Of a stretch of DNA of 33,483 bases, positions 24,652 through 33,474 are shown one piece after another. A model generated the notes under the pieces. It saw nothing but the letters and a program-made list of their open reading frames with translations, was not told the DNA's origin and ran no database searches. The translations under genes were made by a program, and so were the position numbers. The DNA is from a virus: positions 1-33,483 of the IMG/VR virus record IMGVR_UViG_3300023174_000421. One strand, written 5' to 3'. The stretch's first letter is position 1, and the number at the start of each line of letters is the position of its first letter.

Positions 24652-26667
24652 ATGGAACGGTTGACTTACAAGTTTCCCTCACTCTCGCTAGCCAATTTCG
24701 CCGCCAACGCTGTCCGCAAGGACGAAGTAGGCACAGTTGTAAATGTTCAAAACGGCTTCGTCACCGTTGAAACCACAAACGCCGCTGCGGTTAATCAGAT
24801 CACAGAGAGCGTTCGGGGCTATGAAGCCTTCCGAGAGGCTGTAGCGGCTCCTGCGGGGCTTCCTACGCGCCCTGCGAATGCCGTGGCGGCTCGTCTTGTC
24901 AACTACAAGGTTCCAATGACATTCGTCAAGCAGTATCCACTTTTGAAAAAGAAGAAGGATGCATTACCAGGCAGCAAGATCATGTGGAGCAAGGATGATA
25001 ACGATCTTGATGTTATCGCTGCCAAGGATGTTGATTCGTATACCAAGGATGGCTGGGTCATCATTGAGAAGTTCAGCGAGGAGACAATGGAAGTTGAAAT
25101 CCTTGAGGCTAAGTTGACTCCAAATACAGGCGTTCCTGCTGGTGCAAGCCAAGATAAGTTCAAGAAGGCTGCTGCTGTTGTCAAGAAGGCAGGATACAAG
25201 GCTACTCTTGGCAAGGGAGTTCCCGCCGGTGCAAAGAGTGAGGAAGTTGAAGAAGAGGAAGAAATCATAGAGAAGGTCAAGTTGACTCCCGATCAGTTGA
25301 AGAAGATCAGAGCAGGAGTCAAGAAGGACACCAAGAAGGAAGAGATTGAGGAAGAGGAAGAGGAAGAGATTGAGGAAATTGCAGAGCAGTTCGGAACCGA
25401 TGGCACATTTGCCACCGCTCGTTTTGATGGCGAGAATTCAACTGTTCCTGTCTTCTGCGTCACACTCAATCACAAGCAGTATGCTGCATATGGCGCAAAG
25501 GAGAACATGGGTTCGTGGAGCCTGTTCCCCGTCATGGCAACAGAGGATAAGAATCTCGTCATCTCCAAGGAAGCAATCGCAACTGATGTCAGCGCAAAGA
25601 ATCTTTTTAATCGCCTGTATGCAGGACTGATCAGCATCCATGAGAACTTCGTTGCAAGCAAGGGTCTATCAGAAGACTACAAGGCAACACTCAAGGGCGT
25701 TCGCAAGGTCAAGATTGTCAAGCCAGTTGCATTTGCAAAGTTGGATGTTGGGACAACCTATACCCTGATGTATGACACTTCGTACATGGGTGAGCCAATG
25801 TATAAACTTGGCGCAGAAGGCAAGAAGCAATCAGGACGCATCTCTGGCAAGAAGATTGCCAAGGCAATTGAAACAGGTCTTGCACAAGCCATCAAGGAAG
25901 AAGTTGAAGTTGATGAAGAAATCACTCCTGCCCGTCAGGCTATAATTGACCGTGAAAAGGAGAAGGCTTCAAAGGCTTTGAACAAAGGCAAGACAGCGGC
26001 TGAACGAGACAGAGGATATGTCCGTGGTTCGCGCATCAACTACCTTGAACTCGTACACAAATACGGACGCAAGTCCGACAAAGAAGGCAGTCCGTATCAG
26101 GTAAACAAGCGTGAACTGAACAAATGGCGCAAGGCTGAACACGGCATGAGGGAAGAAATTGAACTTGATGAAGCCAAGGGCAAGGTAAAGTATCTCACCG
26201 GTCCAGGCAAGAAGGATTCAAAGAGAATCATCGGCATCTATACGATGGGTGGCAAGTGGGTAAAGGACATGGGTACAGAAAAGGAAGCCGCAAACTTCGT
26301 CAACAAGAGTTGGGGCGAAGAAGTTGAACAGGTTGACGAAGCCAAGCCTCTCGTTGGTGGTCAGAAGAAACTTGATGTCAACAAGAACGGCAAACTAGAT
26401 GCCCATGACTTCAAGGCTCTTCGTGCAAAGAAGGAAGAAACAGAAGTCACCGAAGCCGCTCCTGCAATCAAAGCAGGGATGAGTCTCCGTGCCAAGCAGA
26501 GTAAGCGTGTGCCTAGTGGTAGCGTTGTCAAGGGCGAAGTCTATAAGGTTGCCGATGCTGGTAATGGTAAGTTTAACCTGATCCATCAATCAACTGGATA
26601 TCGCAAGGCTATTAGCGGAGTCACCGCTAGCGTTATCCAAGCAATGATTCAGGACAGAATTCTTTAA
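24652..26667 (+). CDS. Large modular late protein with acidic linkers and EF-hand-like loop
   Basis: Protein of 671 residues. Short modules are separated by six or seven acidic linkers of related form, such as EEVEVDEE, EEIELDEA, EEVEQVDEA, EETEVTEA and two long Glu runs near residues 200-245. One module contains KKLDVNKNGKLDAHDFKALRAKK, a dockerin/EF-hand-type calcium loop (D-x-N-x-N-G-x-L-D-x-x-D). Another is repeated as PAGAxxxK. T4-like prohead core and internal proteins often show such acidic joints, which can be sites for the prohead protease. Its late promoter and end position before the convergent gp46 gene fit a virion protein. No single homologue is recognised. Confidence 0.72.
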   Translation: MERLTYKFPSLSLANFAANAVRKDEVGTVVNVQNGFVTVETTNAAAVNQITESVRGYEAFREAVAAPAGLPTRPANAVAARLVNYKVPMTFVKQYPLLKKKKDALPGSKIMWSKDDNDLDVIAAKDVDSYTKDGWVIIEKFSEETMEVEILEAKLTPNTGVPAGASQDKFKKAAAVVKKAGYKATLGKGVPAGAKSEEVEEEEEIIEKVKLTPDQLKKIRAGVKKDTKKEEIEEEEEEEIEEIAEQFGTDGTFATARFDGENSTVPVFCVTLNHKQYAAYGAKENMGSWSLFPVMATEDKNLVISKEAIATDVSAKNLFNRLYAGLISIHENFVASKGLSEDYKATLKGVRKVKIVKPVAFAKLDVGTTYTLMYDTSYMGEPMYKLGAEGKKQSGRISGKKIAKAIETGLAQAIKEEVEVDEEITPARQAIIDREKEKASKALNKGKTAAERDRGYVRGSRINYLELVHKYGRKSDKEGSPYQVNKRELNKWRKAEHGMREEIELDEAKGKVKYLTGPGKKDSKRIIGIYTMGGKWVKDMGTEKEAANFVNKSWGEEVEQVDEAKPLVGGQKKLDVNKNGKLDAHDFKALRAKKEETEVTEAAPAIKAGMSLRAKQSKRVPSGSVVKGEVYKVADAGNGKFNLIHQSTGYRKAISGVTASVIQAMIQDRIL

Positions 26668-28391
26668 ACCTTACTGTTTGCAATCCCGCTGAAATTGTTC
26701 TTCTTGACGAAGGTCAGGATTCTGCTGAACTTTGATTCAAGCAGTTCCTTTGGCTTGTGACTGATGACGAACACATTTGTGTTCTCGTCCATTCCCTTGA
26801 GGATATCAAGGAATGATTCACAGGCAGCATCGTCAAGGCTTCCATCAAGCACCTCATCAAGAATCAGGAGATTGGTTGACACAGAGTTCTTCATCTGTGC
26901 AATCGTTCTCCATGCAAACAGAAGAGCCAAGTCAATCTTCTTCTTCTCTCCCTCGCTGAATGAGGCGTAGGTAAAGGAGTCGCGGTGACGGCTCAAGATG
27001 GTCTCATTAAACTCTTCGTCCAAGTTGAAATTTACAAACAGACCCATCTGCGTAAGGTATTGATTGATTACCTTGTTGATGATGGGAATGTAGTGCTTGA
27101 TGATACGGCTTTTGATACCGCTGTCCTTGAGAAGAGTTGCAGCAATACCATAGTAGTGCTGTGTGTCCACGATTTCCTTGCGATTACCAATGTTGTCTTC
27201 TTCTTCCTTGGCAAGCACCGCAAGGGCTTCCTGCTCCTTGGTATCATCCTTCTTGTTGTTCTTGGACTCTTGCAGTTTCTGCTTGGTCTTCTCAACGAAC
27301 TTCTTATGTCCTGATAGATCGGACTTGCGCTCCTGAATCGCACCTTCGGTTACCTTCAATACCCGAATGATTCCTGCAATCTTTTCCAATCGCTTGTTTG
27401 TATCTGATAGGGATGTATTGATATCATTGATTGCCTTTTCCACTTCTTGCTTCTTTGTGTTCAGCGAGGCAACCATTGAATCCTTGAACTCCTGCTCAAT
27501 GTGCTGTGTGCAGGTTGGACAAGTATCGTTCTTCTCGTAGAAGTCCACACTTGAATTCAAGTTCTTGGTCTTGCTGTTCAACTGCCGCTGAACGGACTCA
27601 AGATTGTTCTTGGTCTTGTCTACGGTTTCTTTATCGTCAATTTCGCCAAGATGAAATTCAATCTTCTCGCGCAGAACTGAGATCTCTTCCTCAAGGACAG
27701 CAGCCTTATCCTCTGCCTCCTTGATCTCATCCTCATACTTCTGTGCCAAGTCGTTCTCATCTTTGGTTCGCTCATCCATATACTTCTTCTGAAGTGCGAT
27801 GCGCTCCTTGATGACTGACAACTTACTTTCTACTTCCGTCAATTCCTCGCGGCTTTGAGATACCTTGCCCTTGAGCAAAGTGTTCATGGTGCTGAACACA
27901 TTGATGTCAAGAATGGTTTCTACGATTGATCTGCGTTCGGCAGCGGTCAATCGCATGAACGGAACATAGTTTGCAGAACCAAGGATGATAACCTGACAGA
28001 AGGACTTGTAGGTCATTCGCAGGATCTGTTCCTCAAACATCCGCTGATAATCCTTGCTCTTGGCATCTTGATCTATCAACTTGGCATTCTTGTAAACTTC
28101 AAATACCTTTGGCGACAAGCCACGAATGACTTTGTACTCATCTTGACCAATCGTAAACTCAATCTCAACCACGCAATCCTTCTGATTGATCGTGTTGACC
28201 AACTGCGGGATGTTGATGTTGCGATAAGGCTTACCAAAAAGAACAAAGCACAGGGCATCCAACATCGTGGACTTTCCTGCGCCGTTCTCACCACAGATCA
28301 GCGTGGTGTCTGCTTTAACAAGATCAACCTCCGTGAAGTACTGCCCTGTAGAGAGCAGATTTCGCCATCTCAATTTCTTGAACTTAATCAT
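26664..28391 (-). CDS. 46: gp46 recombination endonuclease subunit (SbcC/Rad50-like)
   Basis: Protein of 575 residues (T4 gp46: 560). N-terminal ABC half with Walker A GENGAGKST (34-42), a long coiled coil (about 170-400) with the zinc-hook CPTC at 291-294, and a C-terminal half with the ABC signature FSEGEKKKIDLALLFAWR and Walker B LLILDEVLDGSLD. With gp47 it forms the Mre11-Rad50-type complex that resects DNA ends for recombination-dependent replication and helps degrade host DNA. Two small genes separate it from gp47. Its stop overlaps the end of the convergent modular late gene by 4 bases and no terminator is visible there. Confidence 0.95.
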   Translation of the reverse strand: MIKFKKLRWRNLLSTGQYFTEVDLVKADTTLICGENGAGKSTMLDALCFVLFGKPYRNINIPQLVNTINQKDCVVEIEFTIGQDEYKVIRGLSPKVFEVYKNAKLIDQDAKSKDYQRMFEEQILRMTYKSFCQVIILGSANYVPFMRLTAAERRSIVETILDINVFSTMNTLLKGKVSQSREELTEVESKLSVIKERIALQKKYMDERTKDENDLAQKYEDEIKEAEDKAAVLEEEISVLREKIEFHLGEIDDKETVDKTKNNLESVQRQLNSKTKNLNSSVDFYEKNDTCPTCTQHIEQEFKDSMVASLNTKKQEVEKAINDINTSLSDTNKRLEKIAGIIRVLKVTEGAIQERKSDLSGHKKFVEKTKQKLQESKNNKKDDTKEQEALAVLAKEEEDNIGNRKEIVDTQHYYGIAATLLKDSGIKSRIIKHYIPIINKVINQYLTQMGLFVNFNLDEEFNETILSRHRDSFTYASFSEGEKKKIDLALLFAWRTIAQMKNSVSTNLLILDEVLDGSLDDAACESFLDILKGMDENTNVFVISHKPKELLESKFSRILTFVKKNNFSGIANSKV

Positions 28392-28433
28392 GTATACAAT
28401 CGCTCCCTACAGGGACAATACTCACGGTAATAA

Positions 28434-28556
28434 TCACTTATTCCAAGGCAACTTGGGCGAAACCCACTTCCACAGCGGTACGCCGATCACCGCGCCTGCG
28501 ATGAAAACGACTACCGTGTAGAAGAAAGTTCCAAGGGCGTTTTGAATGACTTCCAT
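28434..28556 (-). CDS. Small membrane protein
   Basis: Open frame of 40 residues. A transmembrane helix (about residues 9-30, GTFFYTVVVFIAGAVIGVPLW) is followed by a short basic tail (KWVSPKLPWNK). AAGGAGG lies 6 bases before the ATG, a strong site that supports expression. It sits between the LSm-like gene and gp46 in the recombination operon. No family recognised. It is short and was found by reading the gap between its neighbours. Confidence 0.68.
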   Translation of the reverse strand: MEVIQNALGTFFYTVVVFIAGAVIGVPLWKWVSPKLPWNK

Positions 28557-28571
28557 TGGAGCCTCCTTTCT

Positions 28572-28892
28572 TTATGTTGTTAGTTTGAGACCTGAAGGTG
28601 CTGCTTCAACCTTCTTGGAAGGAACGATCAGACCCGACACAAATCCTGTGTTGTATTCATTGAGCAGGGATTCCTGCGGATCAACGATGAAGTTCACACC
28701 GCGAGTGGTGATGCCGTTCTCTGCATCGGTGTATGGTAGCCACGGAACAAGAGCCAACTTGCCCTGTCCTGCGGGGATGAGAATTGCAGGATTCTTGACG
28801 GTAACCATGCCGTTGGCATAATCATCCTTGACAATCTGTGCAATGAGTTGTTCGCCGCCATGTAGTCCGACTAGTTTAATTGGTAGTGACAT
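28572..28892 (-). CDS. LSm-like conserved phage protein, copy 1
   Basis: Protein of 106 residues. The pattern IKLVGLHGGEQLIAQIVKDDY, VTVKNPAILIP, LVPWLPYT, FIVDPQESLLNEY resembles a small beta-barrel (LSm/Hfq-like) family common in T4-like cyanophages (V-x-L-x-x-G-E-x-x-x-A, a middle P, then PW-x-P, and a final V-x-P-x-x-x-x-x-x-Y). The gene at 31407-31931 has the same order and is probably a paralogue. AAGGAG lies 10 bases before the ATG. Its role, RNA-related or otherwise, is unknown. Confidence 0.66.
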   Translation of the reverse strand: MSLPIKLVGLHGGEQLIAQIVKDDYANGMVTVKNPAILIPAGQGKLALVPWLPYTDAENGITTRGVNFIVDPQESLLNEYNTGFVSGLIVPSKKVEAAPSGLKLTT

Positions 28893-28906
28893 AGTAATAA
28901 TGCTCC

Positions 28907-29954
28907 TTAAGCGTAAAGTGATTCCAAATACAGTTCTTTAAGAATGGTCTTGAGTTTGTTTGGATTGCCGACTTTCAGTTGGTCAATCTCATTATTGATG
29001 ATGGACAGAGTGTCTTGAGCAACATCAACTTGTTCTGTGAGAGTGATGCCCATCTCCTTGTCCTCAATTACCGTTGCTCCATAGACTCCGATGTTCGTGA
29101 GTCTATCAATCAGCGTATCAAACATCACGGGATTGGTCTTCTTACGAACTACCACACGAACGAATGTGTGCTTGTATCTATCCAAGTCACAAGAGGTATA
29201 ATCCTCCTGCTCATCGTCATAGATGAGTTGTGTAAAAATAGTGAGTGGATTGCGAATGTATTCAAGCGTCCGATTATCGGTGTCAAATACATGGAACCCC
29301 TTTGGCTCATTGAGATCAGCAAATGTAATCTGATATGGAGTGCCAAGATAGTTCACATTCCCACGGCTGTGCTTTTGGTGGAAGTGACCGCTGAAGACCG
29401 CTTCAAAATCCTTGAAAATCGCAGGATCCATTCCGTCTTCATGCTTCACTCCACGCATGACTTCATAGCCTGTGAGTTCCAAGTGACCCATGAGAAAAGG
29501 AACCTTGTTCTTCACAGCCTTCTCAATGAATGCCATGCACTCATCGTTGTTGTCCTTCGTGATCCAAGGAACAAAAGCAATCTTCACTCCATCAAACTCA
29601 AGAACCGTTGGCTGCTCCAAGAGACCGTCACCAAAGTCATTGTGAAACAACTCGCGCATGGAGTTGACTTGGTTTGTGTTCTTGAAGTAGACATCGTGAT
29701 TACCAAGGATCGCATACACCTTATGATTGGAAACAAGAGGTTGTATGAAACGCTTGCGAACCTCGTTCAGCGTGGCGAAGTTGATGAACTTGCGCCGATC
29801 AAGCAGATCGCCCAAATGAAACACGGTATCAATCTTATTCTTCTTCAAGTACGGCAAGAACACCTCGTCCGTAAACTTGAAGAAATGGTGCAGGAAGATC
29901 GGTGAATCACTACGCGCACCGAAAGTGGGTATCACAGATGATAGCGATTTTCAT
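28907..29954 (-). CDS. 47: gp47 recombination nuclease subunit (SbcD/Mre11-like), apparent +1 frameshift
   Basis: Mre11-type phosphoesterase of about 348 residues when read through a frameshift (T4 gp47: 339). The ATG at 29954 opens MKIAIICDTHF, with metal motif I (D-x-H). An extra C at 29921 then shifts the frame, and the rest follows as GARSDSP, GDLLDRR, GNHD, GHLELTG and SGHFHQKHS. Without the shift, frame 0 hits TAG at 29910-29912. A GTG at 29935 would start the second frame but loses the D-x-H. The slip site TTT-C lets tRNA-Phe move +1 onto TTC before a CGG codon. Programmed shifting, a real mutation or a sequence error are all open. The ATG overlaps the stop of the GIY-YIG gene (ATGA). 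Confidence 0.88.
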
Positions 29955-30658
29955 GGGTGATTCTCCAATCTGGCAAATCTGAATCCCTTGTGATGTGCTT
30001 GTTTACCTTCAAGCACACCGCAAGCATTGCGGTAAGTAAGACCATTGTTTTTACAAAACTCCGTCAGACAGTTTGTTATTGTTTCTTTACCATCTGGAAA
30101 CCAAACCCTGTATCGTTTTGCCGCAGGATTGGCAGCACCAGATTTTCCTTTTCCAGGAAATTTTAGACCTTTATTCCAAGCAGTTTTGCTTTTTCTTCCA
30201 TTTTCTCTTGCTAGTTCCTGCCGTTTTTGTTTTTCCGATGTGGGCAAGTTTTTCCAGTAGTTCCGTATACCCTCTATGTGGTTTTTCTTTTTTATCGGAT
30301 CGGAGTGTTGCTCCAAAGCGTTCTTTCTGATTTTGTTGGAAAACTCCGATGTCTTATATGGATCTATATTTCGCACCACAGGACTGCAATCTCCACCTTT
30401 TGTGCAGTTGTAGCCACTACCAAATGATTGGTAATGCGCCACCCACTTCTGTTCAAGTTGCAACACTTCTGTCAAATCATCGCATTCTTCAATCATTCTG
30501 ATAGTAAAACACTCTTTTCCATGCAAGCGTATTGCCTTACCTATTGGCTTGTCTGATCTTGTGTGTTGGTAGAAGCGATGTTTCAAAGTGGTTGAAGTAT
30601 ATCCGACATACTTCTTGCTATTTACGGAGTTTTCTATTAGGTAGACTTTGTATCTCAT
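29951..30658 (-). CDS. Free-standing GIY-YIG homing endonuclease
   Basis: Protein of 235 residues. The GIY-YIG core opens with KVYLIENSVNSKKYVGYT (residues 4-21) and continues with R28 and the family's later NCTKGGD. The C-terminal half carries NUMOD-like DNA-binding segments (NKIRKNALEQ, KSKTAWNKGLKF) and a basic FRFARL end. Such enzymes cut a target near their own insertion point and spread by homing. It sits between gp55 and gp47, overlapping the gp47 start codon by four bases, so translation of gp47 may be coupled to it. A CATACATA box 5 bases before its ATG predicts late leaderless expression. Confidence 0.9.
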   Translation of the reverse strand: MRYKVYLIENSVNSKKYVGYTSTTLKHRFYQHTRSDKPIGKAIRLHGKECFTIRMIEECDDLTEVLQLEQKWVAHYQSFGSGYNCTKGGDCSPVVRNIDPYKTSEFSNKIRKNALEQHSDPIKKKNHIEGIRNYWKNLPTSEKQKRQELARENGRKSKTAWNKGLKFPGKGKSGAANPAAKRYRVWFPDGKETITNCLTEFCKNNGLTYRNACGVLEGKQAHHKGFRFARLENHP

Positions 30659-30663
30659 ACATC

Positions 30664-30671
30664 TATGTATG
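30664..30671 (-). promoter_or_regulatory. Probable late promoter variant, leaderless configuration
   Basis: On the minus strand this reads CATACATA, then GATGT, then ATG at 30658. The same octamer and spacing occur at 7988-7995. The box and the start codon together also form an imperfect hairpin (CATACAT / ATGTATG). Confidence 0.58.
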
Positions 30672-30728
30672 TCTCATCTACCCCCAAAGTGCTGATTATC
30701 TCTTTTTCTCTTGATAGCGTCTATTGTA

Positions 30729-31301
30729 TCACTCGTCCATGAACCCGTCAAGCACATTGTTGCCGGTTTTGCTGGTCTTGCGCTTGCGCTTCTTCTTGAG
30801 TTTGTTCTTCTTCTCTTTATTGAAGTTTGCCATGTCGGTTTCTGAAAGACCGATGATCTCTGCAATCTCCTCTGATGAAGTTTCAACTTTGCCTTCATCC
30901 ATCCAGTTTCTAAACTTGCCTGTTGGATCGTTATCCTCAAAGCACTTCAACTTGATGTAGAGTTGCTTCTTCTCCTTCTGTATGCGCCGTAGAAAGGCAT
31001 AGAAGGTGATCTGCGTGAAGAAGGCGAATGGGTTGGTTGATTTCTTGGGATCAAAGTTGGTGGCATACATGATGCAATTTTCAACTGCATCTCCAACCAT
31101 CTCTTCTTTAAAACTGTAGTTTGTAAAATTAGGCTTCTTGGCTAGGTTGTTTGCAATGTCTAAAAAGCATTGACCAATGTAATTGCTTACGCCAGGTGGC
31201 TTTGTGCCTTCCTTCTTTGCCTTATTAACTATCTTGCGGTGCTGTGTTATCTCTTCTAAAAACTTCTTGTTGTCAATGTAATGCGCGTTTTTCTTACTCA
31301 T
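30729..31301 (-). CDS. 55: gp55 late sigma factor
   Basis: Protein of 190 residues (T4 gp55: 185). The conserved central part NYIGQCFLDIANNLAKKPNF, KEEMVGDAVENCIMYATNFDPKKSTNPFAFFTQITFYAFLRRIQKEKK matches sigma region 2, which binds the RNA polymerase beta' coiled coil and reads the late -10 box. The C-terminus NNVLDGFMDE is a short hydrophobic-acidic motif like the one that docks on the gp45 sliding clamp in T4. The start at 31301 is preferred over the ATG 12 bases upstream because GGAG lies 6 bases before it. It is the expected reader of the CTAAATA-type promoters seen in this window. It lies 105 bases downstream of the LSm-like gene. Confidence 0.93.
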   Translation of the reverse strand: MSKKNAHYIDNKKFLEEITQHRKIVNKAKKEGTKPPGVSNYIGQCFLDIANNLAKKPNFTNYSFKEEMVGDAVENCIMYATNFDPKKSTNPFAFFTQITFYAFLRRIQKEKKQLYIKLKCFEDNDPTGKFRNWMDEGKVETSSEEIAEIIGLSETDMANFNKEKKNKLKKKRKRKTSKTGNNVLDGFMDE

Positions 31302-31406
31302 TATTTTCTCCATAATCCAGAATAATTATTGCTTGGCTCAATCAGTTGGTCATAAATACCGGTGTCCAGTATGAAATGAAAGGTTCTATAGTTACTTAAG
31401 TAGGTA

Positions 31407-31931
31407 TCAGAACCGTATACGAGGGTTACCTTCCCACCACGGTAGTCCGTCATCCTCGTCCCCTTCATCACCCTCATCTTGTTCTTCTTCATTGGTAGGT
31501 TTGGCAGTATACCCACTCTCTGCTGATTTGTCATCTTCTTCTGCCATTTCCACCAAAGGAAATGGTGCTTGTTTGATGTATTCCTGCATCACCTGTTGCA
31601 ACTCATCCTGAGCCTTCTGAAGATCCGAATGAATCTTTGCCTCAATGTAGTCTGCATACATCTTCGTATCCGGTTCTGCGGTGCAGATGACTATATCCTT
31701 CGGAACGACAAAGTATGTATCGTTCGTGTAATCAATCCAATCCTTGAGGTAAACCCCAATCTTGGCAACCTTGCCATTTCTATCCGTAGCAGGAACAGAT
31801 ACAACAGTCATCGGTCGTTCAAAGATGTACTCATCCCCAATCCCTTGAATAGTTGCAATCAAAGTTTCTCCGTTACGCAAGCGAACAATCTTGGTAGCGG
31901 GAGGGGATCCTTCTTTTGAGAACTGAATCAT
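31407..31931 (-). CDS. LSm-like conserved phage protein, copy 2, with acidic tail
   Basis: Protein of 174 residues. The N-terminal 95 residues repeat the pattern seen at 28572-28892: KIVRLRNGETLIATIQGIGDEY, FERPMTVVSVPA, LKDWIDYTNDTYFVVPKDIVICTAEPD and a following YIEAK. A helix and a very acidic, Glu/Asp-rich tail (NEEEQDEGDEGDEDD) ending in LPWWEGNPRIRF are added. Such proteins are frequent in T4-like cyanophages without known function. Its ATG overlaps the stop of UvsW (ATGA), so it is translated with it. The gap between this gene and gp55 (31302-31406) holds nothing convincing. Confidence 0.66.
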   Translation of the reverse strand: MIQFSKEGSPPATKIVRLRNGETLIATIQGIGDEYIFERPMTVVSVPATDRNGKVAKIGVYLKDWIDYTNDTYFVVPKDIVICTAEPDTKMYADYIEAKIHSDLQKAQDELQQVMQEYIKQAPFPLVEMAEEDDKSAESGYTAKPTNEEEQDEGDEGDEDDGLPWWEGNPRIRF

Positions 31932-33469
31932 AGAACCTCCTTGATCGGAATCTTCACCATCTTATATTCAAACGATTCTTCGTTGTAGATTTTCACTCTT
32001 TCAATGAAGTGCTTCAGCGTGTGATTCTTCTTTGACTTCCAATGCAAGTCATCTGCAATATCATAAAGCCTAGCCTTGTCCTTGCGCTCGGATTTGCGGA
32101 GTTGGCGACCAATGCTCTGCAAGACACGAATACGGCTCTTGGATGGAGAAGCAAAGATGATGTTTCGTAGAGACCGAATGTTGATGCCTGTTGAGAATGT
32201 GCCATAGGAAGCAACAATGATGGCGTTGTCTTCTTGCTCCGTGATTTGACGAATGTCTTCACGAACTTCGCCATCAGTCTCGCCCGACACATAGAAGACC
32301 TTACGAGTATCACCTGCATCGGTCTTTATTTTCTCAAAGAGTGGCTTGCCGTGCTTCTCAACAAACTGAAAGAGAACAAGCGTATTGCCTTTCGTGGAAC
32401 AGGCAAGTTTTGAAATGAGTGAATTGCGTCCATCGCAAGAGACAATCCAATCAATCTCTTCTTGATAAGGAAGTCCCGCAACAGTCTTACTGATCTCGTC
32501 AGGATAGGTCAGGAGAATGCAGTCAATCTCAAGATTGGAAAGTAACTTCTTCTCCATCAGATCCTTGGTTGTCGTGACTTGCTTGACAGGACCAAACAGA
32601 CCTTCAATTGCCAACTTGTGAGTCTGTGTTCCATCTAGTGTGCCTGTAAGCGCAATACGATACGGGCAGTTGGTCAACTTTGTCATTATGCTTGTCAGGC
32701 TAGCCGCCTTGAACAGGTGAGCCTCGTCACCGATTACAGCACCAAACTGATCAAAGTATTCCTTGGGCATCTTGTAAATGGACTGCCAAGTAGTGATGAC
32801 TATTTGCTTGTTTGGATCGTCTTTTTCCTCACCGCCAAACACTTTGTGGACAAAATCGTTGACATTCCATCCGAATGTGTCATTTGCGGAGTAATCCTTG
32901 AAATCGTTGAAAAGTTGTGTTACAAGTGAAATGCTTGGAACAACGATCAATACTCTTCGTTGCTCTTCTTTATTAGAATCCGCTAGATGCAAGAGATCTG
33001 CATAAAATCGTGCAAGGACATAGATGATCAGGCTCTTGCCGCTAGCAGTAGGCGACAGCAGAAGGCAGCGGTTTGTATTCAGGGCATGATGAATTGCATC
33101 TATCTGATGCTCATGGGGTTCAATTGCCTCGCCCCGTGCAGACAGATTCAAGCCCTTGATGATCTTGCTGACACAATCCTCGCGTGTGCAAGGCTCCACA
33201 GGATTGATGAGTTTATGGTCAACTGCAAGATGATACTTGCGCTCTTCGCAGAACTGCGCTAGGTAGTCAAGGAGACCGACATACAACAGCCCGTTCCTTG
33301 GTTGGAACATTCTGATCTTACCGTCCCAATGACGATTGCGGAATGCGGGGGTGAATCTTGCGTTCGGAACTTCAAAGGTGAAGTATTCCTGAATCTCACG
33401 GGCAATCGCAGGTTCGCATGATAAACGGGTGTAGACCGTGTTATGTCTATGAACGACAATCTCGGGCAT
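31928..33469 (-). CDS. uvsW: UvsW-like DNA helicase
   Basis: Protein of 513 residues, close to T4 UvsW. The N-terminal double-stranded DNA-binding part (residues 1-110, with FRNRHWDGKIRMF) precedes two helicase domains: Walker A SPTASGKS (139-146), DEAH in GDEAHLF, a SAT-like ALTGTLDG, and motif VI QSIGRQLRKSERK. UvsW unwinds R-loops and branched DNA and in T4 switches replication from origin to recombination mode. In T4 it is made late. Here its ATG lies 5 bases after a late CTAAATA box, in accord with that timing and predicting a leaderless mRNA. It heads the recombination/late-sigma block on the minus strand. Confidence 0.95.
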   Translation of the reverse strand: MPEIVVHRHNTVYTRLSCEPAIAREIQEYFTFEVPNARFTPAFRNRHWDGKIRMFQPRNGLLYVGLLDYLAQFCEERKYHLAVDHKLINPVEPCTREDCVSKIIKGLNLSARGEAIEPHEHQIDAIHHALNTNRCLLLSPTASGKSLIIYVLARFYADLLHLADSNKEEQRRVLIVVPSISLVTQLFNDFKDYSANDTFGWNVNDFVHKVFGGEEKDDPNKQIVITTWQSIYKMPKEYFDQFGAVIGDEAHLFKAASLTSIMTKLTNCPYRIALTGTLDGTQTHKLAIEGLFGPVKQVTTTKDLMEKKLLSNLEIDCILLTYPDEISKTVAGLPYQEEIDWIVSCDGRNSLISKLACSTKGNTLVLFQFVEKHGKPLFEKIKTDAGDTRKVFYVSGETDGEVREDIRQITEQEDNAIIVASYGTFSTGINIRSLRNIIFASPSKSRIRVLQSIGRQLRKSERKDKARLYDIADDLHWKSKKNHTLKHFIERVKIYNEESFEYKMVKIPIKEVL

Positions 33470-33474
33470 CCCAT

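Noticed and set aside
28979-29905. A 308-residue ORF on the plus strand opposite gp47
   Set aside because: It is the complement of a clearly coding region with strong homology on the minus strand and has no promoter or ribosome-binding site.
31353-31358. TAAATA on the plus strand in the gap between gp55 and the LSm-like gene
   Set aside because: All genes nearby are on the minus strand, and no plus-strand gene follows. It could give antisense RNA, but nothing else supports this.
31301-31534. A 77-residue minus-strand ORF spanning the gap before gp55
   Set aside because: It overlaps the end of the LSm-like gene in another frame, has no ribosome-binding site and no coding character.
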